Shown piece after piece: positions 11,619-21,080 of a stretch of DNA of 64,000 nt. The position numbers and the translations under genes are program-made. The notes below the pieces were generated by a model that saw only the letters and a program-made list of their open reading frames with translations, did not search any database and was not told where the DNA came from. The DNA is taken from the NCBI RefSeq assembly GCF_027595985.1, contig NC_073306.1:157739219-157803218 (forward strand), given 5' to 3'. The first letter of the stretch is position 1; each line of letters starts with the position of its first letter. Source of the DNA: Sorex araneus (taxonomy: Eukaryota > Chordata > Mammalia > Eulipotyphla > Soricidae).

Positions 11619-11820
11619 GGGGCCTGAGAGATAGGAAAGTAGGGAAGGCTCTTGTCCCACACACACTCACTCGTTTGGTCACCAGCACCATGCTTGGTTT
11701 CCCAAGTTCCTCCAGGTGTGACCTCAGAGTCATGAGTAAGCCTGAGCACTGCTGGCTCTGACCCCGCAACGATCCAAGAAATAAAGGAAAAACACCAAAG
11801 ACACAAAAAGAAACCCCAAA
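11619..11820 (+). mobile_element. SINE class A, diverged
   Basis: GGGGCCTGAGAGATAGG head, GGAAGGCTCTTGTC, CAAGTTCCTCCAGGTGTGACC and GAGTAAGCCTGAGCACTGC, with an A-rich tail containing AATAAAGG and several AAAC units. Confidence 0.7.
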
Positions 11821-12317
11821 CAACCAGTATCTTCTTTTGCTTTGATTTGGCCTTGCATCAGCCTATCAGTTCTCACAGCCAGCCGCTGAGTGTATACTTG
11901 CCACTGGCACTCCTGGGGTTGGGGTGGGGGTGGCCACCAACTACCCAGAGTCACTAATGCATCTTATCAATGTGTTATGGATATGATGTCTTAAGGACTG
12001 GGCTTGTCCACCAAAAGAAGACAAAAGTTCAACCCAAAGTGTCTGAATATCTTTCCAATTTCTGCTTTTAAGAAAATAAAAGGTGGTATTAAGAGGACAA
12101 TGAGAATGGCTGAGATGATCTACGAAACTTAACAAAAGCATGGCAGGGCTCTAGAAAGTTAAGAAGAGCAATCCTTATTTATTTCAATTACTTTTTATAA
12201 CTGCCAAACTGTATTCCTTTCCCTCCCATCCTTCCTCCTTCCTCTCCTCAGCAACCCCAAAGGCCAAATCAAGATAATCTGTAGATGAAAAACCTCTTAG
12301 AATGATATACATGATAT
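11821..12317. other. No gene or repeat identified
   Basis: Single-copy-looking sequence with a short pyrimidine-rich patch near 12210-12250. Confidence 0.45.
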
Positions 12318-12600
12318 ACATATAATAGAATATTACTTGACTGTAAGAAAAGATGAAATGCAGTTTTCTGCTGCTTGCATGATCTGGAGAATAACATACT
12401 GAGTGAAGTTAGTCAGAGGGAGAGGGACTGATATAGAATGATCGCTCTCATACGTGGGACATATGAGAAAGGGAGTAAATGACAAAGGCAGTCGAAAAAT
12501 AGAAATTTGAGAACTGGTCTTCAGTAGGAAGCCAGGCATGGGGCGGGTAAGGGTGAGGGAATAGTCAGGAAAGAGAACCCTAAGAAAATCATGGAGGAAG
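12318..12600 (+). mobile_element. L1 ORF2 end, old subfamily
   Basis: GAATATTACTTGACTGTAAG, AAGATGAAATGCAG, CATGATCTGGAG, AGTGAAGTTAGTCAGAGGGAGAGGG and CTCTCATACGTGGGACATATGAG correspond to the last codons of mammalian L1 ORF2 and the start of its 3' UTR. It is more diverged than the neighbouring L1. Confidence 0.6.
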
Positions 12601-12663
12601 TGCTCAGCGGGAGGAAGAGGGGTTGCTAGAAGGTAGTGAACTGTTATGCATGAAATCCAATCA

Positions 12664-13270
12664 GTGTGACATGCCACTGACCAAACAAGTGGAAACAGAG
12701 ATGAACGAATGGGACTATCTTAAACTAAGAAGCTTCTGTATCTCAAGAGAAACAGTGACCAAAATACAAAGTGAAATGAGTCAGAAAGAGAGGGCCAGAC
12801 ATAGAAAGATTGTACTCACTTGTAGAATATAAAGTAACAGAATGGGAGACTAACACCCAAGGATAGTAGAGATAAGTACCAAGAGGTTTGTTCCACGGCT
12901 TGGAAGCCAGCCTCACATGCTGGGGTGAAAGGCAGCTCACATAGAGAAGGAAATACCAAGTAAAGGGTGTTAAGAGGGCCCCACTCGGGATGGGAGATGC
13001 ATGGGGAAAATAGACTATAGACCAAACATGATGGCCACCCAATACTTGCATTGCAGACCACAAAACCCTGAAGGAGAGAGAGAGAGTGAAAGGAAATGTG
13101 CCTGTCACAGAAACAGAGGGGGGAAGGGCAGGGGGGGAGTGGAGGGGATGGGAGGGATACTGGAAACGTTGGTGGTGGAGAACAGGCACTATGGGCACTC
13201 GATCCACTGTATGACTGCAACGTAAGCACGAAAATTTGTAAGTCTGTAACTGTACCCCATTAAAAAAATC
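12664..13270 (+). mobile_element. L1 fragment with internal deletion and G-rich 3' UTR
   Basis: Starts within ORF2 (CACTGACCAAACAAGTGG, AAACTAAGAAGCTTCTG) and jumps at about 12772 from ACCAAAATACAAA straight to GTGAAATGAGTCAG. Against the intact copies at 14630 and 27660 this is a loss of roughly 600 bases. The first-type 3' UTR follows (CACATGCTGGGGTGAAAG, AACATGATGGCCACC), with a G-rich block at 13120-13165 and a short AT-rich end. Confidence 0.85.
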
Positions 13271-13319
13271 AGTAATAGTACTGTAAAACATAGCACCTAA
13301 ACTTATTTTAAAAGTGCTT

Positions 13320-13361
13320 GTCAGAGTCAAACTCTCACTATTCGCAGACGATATGATACTA
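13320..13361 (+). mobile_element. L1 5'-truncated start (ORF2 reverse-transcriptase box)
   Basis: Encodes [11 protein letters not shown], the reverse-transcriptase catalytic box of L1 ORF2 with the two aspartates intact. The L1 is 5'-truncated here. It is interrupted after 13361 by an LTR and resumes at 13706. Confidence 0.88.
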
Positions 13362-13705
13362 TGTCGAGCGCCGCTTCGTCCAGCGAAGAAACACGCAACT
13401 CGGAGATCCTTTTGGCTGCGATTTATTCAGGAACTTTCTCATGCGTTGGAGAAGAAATCAGGAAAGGGGACGTGGAGTAAGGCGGAAAAAGGGACGCATG
13501 AGGGAGAACCGACTAGCTAGGTGACTTCCCCCCTTATATACTTCTCCCTGCCTGTTTGCCCTCAAGTGTCTGCAGCTGATAAACCAGCCATAACTTGTGA
13601 GCGTGACAAGACATCCTGATTCCCCATCAGGTGTTGCTCACGAAGCATGGTGCAACCAACAAGAAACAGGTGTTCACGAAGCAGGTTCCATGGAGGCTCT
13701 CCACA
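13362..13705 (-). mobile_element. Solo LTR of an endogenous retrovirus, in an L1
   Basis: A 344-bp insertion that splits L1 ORF2 just after its FADD box. Its ends are TGTCGAGC and TCCACA, the TG...CA ends of retroviral LTRs, and ATACTA is duplicated on both sides (13356-13361 and 13706-13711). On the minus strand it carries a TATA-like TATATAAG (complement at 13537-13545) and a downstream AATAAA (complement near 13421), in the order U3-R-U5, so the LTR faces left. A 6-bp duplication is usual for class II (beta-like) elements. There is no internal viral sequence, so it is a solo LTR left by recombination. The family is not identified. Confidence 0.88.
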
Positions 13706-15602
13706 ATACTATATCTAGAGAAGCCTAAAAGCTCTAGTAAGAAACTCAGAAACAATTGACCTGTACAGTAAAGTCGCAGGCTATAAAATCAATACCCAAA
13801 AATCCATGGTCTTACTATATGCAAACAATGAGACAGAGGAAAGGGACATGAAAAAAGCATTCCCGTTCACAATCGTGCCCCAGAAAATCAAATACCTCAG
13901 AATCAGCTTAACTAAAGAAGCAAAGGACCTCTACAAAGAAAAGCTATAAAACGCTACTCCATGAAATAAAAGAGGACATGAGGAAATGGAAACATATCCT
14001 CTGCTCATGGATAGGGAGAATCAACATTGTCAAAATGGCAATACTCCCCAAAGCACTATACAGATTTAACACGATCCCTATAAGGATACCCATGACATAC
14101 TTCAAAGAAACGGATCAAGCAATCCTGAAATTCATATGGAACAATAAATGCCCACGGATAGCTAAAACAATTCTTGGGAAAAAAATGATGGGAGGCATCA
14201 CCCTCCCCAACCTCAAACTTTACTACAAAGCAGTAACAATTAAAACAGCATGGTACTGGAACAAAGGCAGAGCCGTAGACCAATGGAACAGGGTGGAATA
14301 TCCCTACACACAACCCCAAATGTATGATAATCTAATCTTTGATAAGGGCGCAGGAGATGTGAAGTGGAGCAAGGAAAGCCTCTTTAACAAATGGTGCTGG
14401 CACAACTGGACAACCACATGCAAAAGAATGGGCTTAGACCTCGACCTGACACCATGCACAAAAGTCAGATTAAAATGGATTAAAGACCTCAACGTTAGAC
14501 CACAATCCATAAGGTACATCGAAGACAAGGTCGGCAAAACCCTCCACGATATTGAAGATAAAGGTATCATCAAAGATGACATGGAACTAAGCAATCTAGT
14601 AGAAACAGAGATAAACAAATGGGATTATATTAAACTAAGAAGCTTCTGCACCACAAAAGACACAGTGACCAAAATAAAAAGGCAATCTACAGAATGGGAA
14701 AGGATATTCACCCAATACCCATCTGATAAAGGGTTGATATCAAGGGTATATAAAGCGCTGGTTGAACTCTCCAAGAAGAAAACATCCAACCCCATCAGAA
14801 AATGGGCCAAAGAAATGAACAGAAAATTTTCCAAGGAAGAAATACGAATGGCTAAAAAGTACATGAAAAAATGCTCTGCATCATTAATCATCAGGGAGAT
14901 GCAGATCAAAACAACCATGAGATACCACCTCACACCACAGAGAATGGCACACATCCAAAAGAACAAAAGCAACCACTGTTGGAGAGGATGTGGGGAGAAA
15001 GGGGCCCTCCTACACTGCTAGTGGGAATGCAGACTAGTCCAGCCCCTTTGGAAACAATATGGACGCTTCTCAAAAAATTAGAAATTGAGCTTCCATTTGA
15101 TCCAGCAATACCACCTCTGGGAATATACCTGGAGAAACAAAAAAGTATAGTCGAAATGACATCTGCACTTATATGTTCATCGTGGCACTGTTTACAATAG
15201 CGAGAACCTGGAGAAAACCCAAGTGCCCGAGAACAGATGACTGGTTAAAGAAACTTTGGTACATCTATATAATGGAATACTATGCAGCTGTTAGAAAAGA
15301 TGAAGTCATGAACTTTGCATATAAGTGGATCAACATGGAAAGTATCATGCTAAGTGAAATGAGTCAGAAAGAGAGGGACAGACATAGAAAGATTGCACTC
15401 ATCTGTGGAATATAAAATAACAGAGTAGGAGACTAATACCCAAGAATAGTAGTATACAATACTAGGAGGTTGACTCCATAGCTTGGAAGTTGGCCTCACA
15501 TGCTGGGGGAAAGTCAAACCAAATGGAGAAGGGAACACCAAGTAAATTGTGAGTGGAGATCCCGCATGGTAAGGGCAATGCGTGCTGAAAGTGGACTAAT
15601 GA
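13706..15602 (+). mobile_element. L1 ORF2 C-terminal half (decayed), resumed after LTR
   Basis: Continues ORF2 from CTATATCTAGAGAAGCC. An open frame at 13978-15021 covers the region after the reverse transcriptase, with recognisable L1 motifs WIGRINIVKMAILPKALYRF, FIWNN and LYYKA. Frameshifts lie near 13945 and after 15021. TAG at 15019-15021 stands where mammalian L1 ORF2 normally has Trp. The last ORF2 piece (WYIYIMEYYAAV...) is in another frame at 15240-15415. The first-type 3' UTR begins near 15420 and is interrupted at 15603. Not a functional gene. Confidence 0.92.
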
Positions 15603-16350
15603 GGTGCAGCCACCACACCTTCTCCAGATGGAGCCCTGGCGACACTGAGCAGCAACTAACACAGCTCCAGGATGTGGGACTGGGACACATCTGAACTGCG
15701 GGGGGGGGGGCACTGGAGTGGGGCGGCGCCAGCCCAGCCTGCAAGTGGCCCCGGCCGCCGAAGTCACGCCCTCGACCCACCCTCGCCACCATCTTGCCAC
15801 ATTCAACAGAGAAGCCAGGCGTTCTGGTGAGCAACACGGCCGGAGAATGCTCCGGACCCGAAACGGGCCAGCAGCACCGGGGATCCAGACAAAGGAGGTG
15901 CAGCCACCACACCTTCTCCAGATGGAGCCCTGGCGACACTGAGCAGCAACTAACACGGCTCCAGGATGCGGGACTGGGACACATCCGAACCGCGTGGCCA
16001 CGTTAGCAGCTGCGTGACCTTTTCTAAAAACTGAAAACATACAATCTTTTAATGGAAAACTAATTATCAAATGCTTCCTTAGTAGGGCTGTCTTTCTTGG
16101 GGGGAAACTCCAACAACAATAGTGAGTTTTGTGTTAAAATATGGAACGTAATCAAGGTAAAGAGAAAATGAAGTGAAATTCATCAGTTGTACAGTTGGGG
16201 GTGGGGGGCGGGGGGTATACTGGGGATTTTGGTGGTGGAATATGGGCACTGTTGAAGGGATGGTGTTTGAGTATTGTATAACTGAAACATAAACCTGAGA
16301 ACTTTGTAACTTTCCACATGGTGATAAAATAAAAATTAATTAAAAAAAAA
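15603..16350 (+). mobile_element. Short L1 derivative: tandem 294-bp 5' unit fused to L1 3' UTR
   Basis: A 748-bp insertion inside the L1 3' UTR, flanked by a perfect 16-bp duplication GAAAGTGGACTAATGA (15587-15602 and 16351-16366). It begins GGTGCAGCCACCACACC. The same ~95-base segment (through GACTGGGACACATC) recurs 294 bases later at 15897, giving one full and one partial GC-rich unit. From about 16045 it continues as the second-type L1 3' UTR (GGAAAACTAATTATCAAATGC, GTGGTGGAATATGGGCACTG) to an A-rich tail at 16330-16350. No ORF1 or ORF2 is present, so it must have been moved in trans, presumably by L1. The 5' units may be promoter monomers, which is inference from mouse L1. Confidence 0.85.
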
Positions 16351-16660
16351 GAAAGTGGACTAATGACCGAACATGATGGCCACTCAATACCCCTATTGCA
16401 GACCACAACACCCAAAAGGAGAGAGAGAGAACAAATTGGAATGACCTGCCACAGAGGTGGGGTGGGGTGGGGGATGGGATTGGGGGGTGGGAGGGATACT
16501 GGGTTCATTGGTGGTGGAGAATGGACACTGGTGGAGGGATGGGCTCCGGAACACTGCATGAGGGAAAAACAAGCACGAAATGTTTGAATCTGTAACACTG
16601 TCACTGTGACTCACTAATTAAAAAAATAAATAAGTAAATAAAAATAAAATTACAAAAAAT
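16351..16660 (+). mobile_element. End of the L1 started at 13320 (G-rich 3' UTR and tail)
   Basis: Resumes with the second copy of the target duplication, then CGAACATGATGGCCACTC, a G-rich block (16458-16500), GTGGTGGAGAATGGACACTGG and a terminal A/T-rich tail with AATAAATAAG. The G-rich block could form G-quadruplexes. Confidence 0.9.
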
Positions 16661-16724
16661 GATAATACTTTGGATGTTATCAACAAATAAAATGTACTAT
16701 AGGAAAAAAGAAATGTTTTTCATA

Positions 16725-16847
16725 GAGACAGGGTATGGTAGGGAAACGGTCATCGATGGAGGGAAGTGGACACTGGTGAAGGGATTGATGTTGGACCGTT
16801 GTATGCCTGAAGCCCAATCATGAATAGTCTTGTAATTCATGGTGACG
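16725..16847 (+). mobile_element. L1 3' end, short 5'-truncated copy
   Basis: GGAGGGAAGTGGACACTGGTG, GGGATTGATGTTGG, TGTATGCCTGAAGCCCAATC and TTGTAATTCATGGTGA are the final part of an L1 3' UTR. Its A-tail has become the purine array that follows. Confidence 0.75.
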
Positions 16848-17025
16848 AAAAGAAAAGAAAAGAAAAGAAAGGAAAGGGAAAAAAAGGAAAGGAAATGAAA
16901 GGAAAAGAAAAGAAAAGAAAAGAAAAGAAAAAAGGAAAGGAAAGGAAAGGAAAGGAAAGGAAAGGAAAGGAAAGGAAAGGAAAGGAAAGGAAAGGAAAGG
17001 AAAGAAAGGAAAAGAAAAGAAATAA
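16848..17025 (+). repeat. (GAAAA/GGAAA)n array grown from an L1 tail
   Basis: Starts as GAAAA units and shifts to a long run of GGAAA pentamers, directly continuous with the L1 3' end on its left. This is a purine-only strand of about 175 bases. Confidence 0.95.
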
Positions 17026-18289
17026 ACAGTGAGGGTTTGGAAAGGTCAAATAAATAAATGAATAAGAAAGGGTTCTTGGTCTGAGGCTCAAAAGGCTTCA
17101 AACAGTCCCTGGGAAGGGCCTACTACACAAAATCCCCCCTTACCCAGCTACACCCCTTCCCCCAAAAGCTTTCTAAAAGAGGTGTTAAAAGGTGGGCATT
17201 CAAGTCAGAAGCCCAACTGGGATGATCTCTGTAACTGTGGGTGTCCAATAAAAAGAGAAAGACCATTCTGGTCCTTTGTCTTCAGGAAGGAGCTTGAGGG
17301 TCCCCCACAGCTCACACACTCTTTATGGCTTCCCTTTCACCCATCAACAGGAATCCAAGAGATTCCAGGGCTGAGTCTCTTCCTGGCCCTCAAGGTTTGT
17401 TTACCATAGTCTGGGATTTTGCTTTAATGGGGCATAGCCCATACTTGAGACATGAAAAATGGGCAAGAATGCTTGTGGCCTGCAGGCTTATGTATCAAAC
17501 AGCTCCTTACTTGGCACATTCTCTGCACATTAGAGTTTAGGTTTTGAGCTTTAGGATTTGGGGGCAAATTCCTCCAAAGGGGATTGAATGTAACACTGTA
17601 GGAGGCTCAAAGTTTTTATTGTGAAATGAATCTCCAGCAGCATCTCCTCTCTGAAGAGTTAGAAGGAGGTGCCTGAAACCAGGACACAGTGGGTCTGAGT
17701 CATGGGGTAGTAAAAAAAAATTACCAAGGGTGTGATTAGATGGTTTGAACAAAAGCAAAGCAAGTGTATTGAAGAAACACATGGTGCTCTTTAGACGATA
17801 CAGTGGAGTCCTCCAAAGAAAGACATCAGGCATTCTTAGGGGACATTTTTGTCATAACATAATATTTGGATGTTTTTAGTGGGAAACTTCTGATTTTCAA
17901 TCGATTAAATTAACCCTGGAAGGGTTCAAACAGGAGACATGTGTCCAATTTGGGGGAGAAAGTAAATTGTACATAAAGTATTCTAATGTATGAAGGATAT
18001 GAACTACATATAGTAATTTGACTCAATTATAAAATACTCTGAGTCAATCTTATAAAGATAAAACAATTCATCTACAATAAGTCAGCCCATCCTGGGAAGG
18101 GAGTAATGTGGTCAACACTATTGAAGGCATAGACTATGTATTGCTGAGCTGTGAGGTTAAGCAGAGGTGTGGTGGCTAGTTCTAGGAGCTGGGGAGCAGA
18201 ATGAAGAAATGGCGGGGTTCTAGAGTCTTGTGGACACAGCAGATTACCTGAGCAAGAAGGATCTCAGCCTGCCAGACCATTCTCTATTT
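17026..18289. other. Unique sequence, no gene recognised
   Basis: Open frames at 17182-17540 (+) and 17537-17833 (-) have no recognised domains. An AATAAAA at 17249 and purine-rich patches made me consider an LTR, but I found no TG...CA ends with a duplication. Confidence 0.45.
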
Positions 18290-18990
18290 AATTTTTTTTA
18301 ATCGAATCACCATGAGATACACAATTACAACATTGTTCATTATTGGGTTCCAGTCATACAATGTTCTGATACCTGTCCCTTCACTCTGTACATTTCCCAC
18401 CACCAATGTCCCCAGTTACCCTTTCCCTCCTCCTCTTTCTGGGCAGTTTACCTCTATGGCAGGCATGTTTCCTCTCTCCCTCTCTCTCTCTCTCCCTCCC
18501 CTCTCCTCTCTTTCCCTCTCTCTCCCTCTCCCTCTTCTCTCTCCCTCTCCCCCTCTCTCTTTCCCTCTCTCTCCCTCTCCTCTCTCCCTCTCCCCCTCTC
18601 TCTTTCCCTGTCTCTCCCTCTCCTTCTTTTCTCTCTCCCTCTCCCTCTCCCCCTCTCTCTTTCCCTGTCTCTCCCTCTCCTTCTTCTCTCTCTCCCTCTC
18701 CCTCTCCCCCTCTCTCTTTCCCTGTCTCTCTCTCTCCCTCTTCTCTCCCTCCCTCTTCTCTCTTTCTCCCTCCCCCTCCCTCCCTCCCCCTCCCTCCCTC
18801 CCTCCCTCCCTCCCTCCCTCCCTCCCTCCCTCCCTCCCTCCCTCTTTTGAGCATTATGCTTTGCAGTACAGGTACTGAACGGATATCATGTTTGTTGCTT
18901 AACCTACTTTCAGCATTCAGTTCTTATCCAGAGTGATCAATTTCCACTGTCTTTTCCATGGTGGTCCTCTCTCTTTTCTAGCTGCCTGCC
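18290..18990 (-). mobile_element. L1 3' UTR, antisense, with expanded pyrimidine tract
   Basis: TTTTTTTAATCGAATCACCATGAG is the complement of an L1 end. CATACAATGTTCTGATACC, CCCACCACCAATGTCCCC and, after a ~370-base CT-rich array (18470-18845), TTTCAGCATTCAGTTC continue the antisense 3' UTR. The array consists of CTCTCCC-type units followed by pure CCCT, and has probably grown from the G-rich block of the 3' UTR. Confidence 0.75.
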
Positions 18991-19684
18991 CCATTCTGCT
19001 ACTTGTGGCCATTCTTATTAAGGGGCTTTTGCTAGACACTCAGACTCTCCAGCTTTTAATTGAGCCAAGTTGGTTAAGCTTGCTTTCCTTGTCTCTGAAA
19101 AGAGAGCAAGAAGGTTTGCCATTCAAGATTGTTGTAAAGATGAGTACTTGGCAAAGTTGGTAGGGTGATGCCTGGTGTGGTCCTGTAGTTGCCCCCACCT
19201 TACCCCATCAGTGTCAGTTTAGTGTGAAGAATGGTAAAAGACAAAGTGAAGTAATTCATGTTCTCACAGGCAGAAAGGTCCCAGACCTTCTGCCCACAGT
19301 GACTAAAAGACAAGCATGTTTGTATCTCCAAACAATCCCTGCCTGTCCCCCAAACATCTAAGGGTCAACTCTAAGCAGCGTGCATTGGTTTTAGGTGGTT
19401 GTGATGAAAGGAGAAGAAAATGGCCAGTTCTTTGTTAGGAACATCCAGTGCACTCACTTATCTAAATCAATCCATGCAACACAAGTTTCTAGAATGTGCC
19501 ATTGTTCTAGCATGTGGTATTCATGCTCAAGTGCCAGAGTTGATCTGTTCTGACTTATGGAAGTGCAATTTTCCTCCTTCCCACACCTTGCTATCCTCAA
19601 AAACTAGTACCTTAATCTAGTACTTTAAACAGTAGCCCAGGGTGATTCCCTCTTTCTCTTTTTAAAATATTTGTTATAATTGAG
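18991..19684. other. No gene or repeat identified
   Basis: Single-copy-looking sequence. Open frames at 18933-19163 and 19420-19620 are unremarkable. Confidence 0.45.
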
Positions 19685-19692
19685 ATTCAGAG

Positions 19693-19936
19693 GGGGCTGG
19701 AGCGATAGCGCAGCAGGCAGGGTGTTCGCCTTGCATGCGGCCAACCAGGGTTCGATTCCTCGGACCCTCTCAGAGAGCCTGACATGCTACTGAGAGTATC
19801 TCGTCTGCACGGCAGAGCCTGGCAAGCTATCTGTGGCGTATTCAATATGCCAAAAAACAGTAACAAGTCTCACAATGGAGACGTTACTGGTGCCTGCTCA
19901 AGCAAATCGATGAGCAACAATGACAGTGACAGTGAT
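19693..19936 (+). mobile_element. SINE class B, full length, with target-site duplication
   Basis: Well-preserved copy: head GGGGCTGGAGCGATAGCGCAG, intact B box GGTTCGATTCC at 19750, body CCCTCTCAGAGAGCCTGAC and GGCAAGCTATC, tail CAATGGAGACGTTACTGG at 19872. Bases 19876-19920 read in one frame as WRRYWCLLKQIDEQQ, matching the C-terminus of RTE proteins. It ends in CAGTGACAGTGA and has no poly(A). ATTCAGAG is duplicated on both sides (19685-19692 and 19937-19944). Confidence 0.95.
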
Positions 19937-19953
19937 ATTCAGAGGTTTACAAT

Positions 19954-20910
19954 CACTTTTATCAATTGTCATCCCATTGATCTTCGATTTGCTCGAGCAG
20001 GTGTCAGTAATGTCTCCATTTGTCCTTGTCGCGTGCTAGTGTAACTCAATGGTATCTGCTCGCTCCATGAACACAAAGAGCCTCAAATCATTCATTCAGG
20101 GTTTTGACGAAGAAGTTTGACCATCTCATAGGTGGGCGGCTACACAGCCTTTTGACATCTCGTGGAATCTAGTCGGTAACAGCTCTAGTCCAGCGGTTGT
20201 CTCTAAATCGCATTACGTGTCCAGCCCATCTAATTTTTGATGCCTTGGCAAACGAGACAGTGTCCCTGATTCTTGATCGTCGACAGAGGTCAGAATTCGA
20301 TTCCTTCTCTCACTTAAGTGAGATGTGATAATCCAAGCACAGCTCTTTTGATTCCTCTTTGGGATACCTGAATAGCGTTCTCATCCTATTTTCGTAGGGC
20401 CCAGGTCTTTGAGGCATATGTTAATGCAGGAAGAATGGTGGAGTCGAAAAGATGTACCTGGAGCCAGAGGTTCTTTGTCCTCTTAATCACTCTTTGACGC
20501 TCTTGAAGGTGTTCCACGCTGCTCTCTTCCTCCTGTGCAGTTCTGGTGCCAAGTTGTTCCTCATGTTGCGTTCTTGACCCAGGTACACATAGTTGCTGCA
20601 TTCAGAGATGTTTGTTCTGTTGAGAGCAAATGGAACGTCAGGGACTAGTTCATTTTTCATGAACATTCTCTTGGTGAGACTCAGCTGCAGCTGAATTTGC
20701 CCTTCAAGATTGGGCAAATCTTTCCACACTCATGGTTGAAGTTGGCCAGCATTTGTGCCACTTGGCTAATGTTTGGTGTTATTGGAACCATGTCACCAGT
20801 GAAGCAGAGGTGGTATAGTTGCCAACCGTCTATCTTCACTCCTGGCCTGAAAAGTGGTCTGGAGCATGGCAGTGGCTAGGTAGTGGAGGTAGTGGAAGTC
20901 AACCAATGAG
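19954..20910 (-). mobile_element. RTE-clade retrotransposon, 5'-truncated 3' end
   Basis: Insertion of 957 bases flanked by a 12-bp duplication GAGGTTTACAAT (19942-19953 and 20911-20922). Minus-strand frames hold RTE reverse-transcriptase and C-terminal motifs: the metal-binding box near 20800 decayed from FADD-type to FTGD; SECSNYVYLGQE; LHRRKRAAWNTFKS; HLFDSTILPALTYASKTWAL; KIRWAGHVMRFRDNRWTRA near 20210; and a C-terminal W-R-H-Y stretch near 20018 followed by LLEQIEDQ. Several frameshifts and stops make it dead. It ends in a short GATGACAATTGATAAAAG tail without poly(A), as RTEs do. The motifs match the nematode-like RTE type, which I recall being reported from the common shrew. Confidence 0.92.
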
Positions 20911-21029
20911 GAGGTTTACAATACTGATAATAATGATTTCTTATGTACCTAATTCCAACCCCACCCCCATCACTAAAGTATACCCACATCCTTCCTCCAA
21001 AGACTCCAGCACCTCCCCCAGGGAAATTC

Positions 21030-21071
21030 TTTTTTACACTTGATCTTAGCGAAAAGACTGAGAAGCGATAT
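21030..21071 (-). pseudogene. U2 snRNA retropseudogene fragment (5' ~35 nt)
   Basis: The complement of 21036-21069 matches the first ~35 nt of U2 snRNA (ATCGCTTCTC at the exact 5' end, GCTAAGATCAAGTGTA at its 3' side) with about three mismatches. It is followed on the minus strand by a short A-run and flanked by GAATTTCCC on both sides (complements at 21021-21029 and 21072-21080). This fits L1-mediated insertion of a 3'-truncated U2 RNA. Not functional. Confidence 0.85.
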
Positions 21072-21080
21072 GGGAAATTC

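Noticed and set aside
13978..15021. 347-codon open frame as a functional gene
   Set aside because: It is L1 ORF2 without the reverse-transcriptase part and ends in TAG where other mammals have Trp.
15462..16070. 202-codon minus-strand frame in GC-rich DNA
   Set aside because: It crosses the duplicated 294-bp units on the non-coding strand; the repeated peptide merely reflects the DNA repeat.
17180..17840. Possible LTR of an endogenous retrovirus
   Set aside because: An AATAAA-like signal is present, but no TG...CA ends with a matching duplication were found.
20860..20910. RTE copy fused at its 5' end to the ~400-bp unit
   Set aside because: A shared CCATGCTCCAG and weak flanking similarity to 53590-53610 suggested it, but the match is too short to claim.
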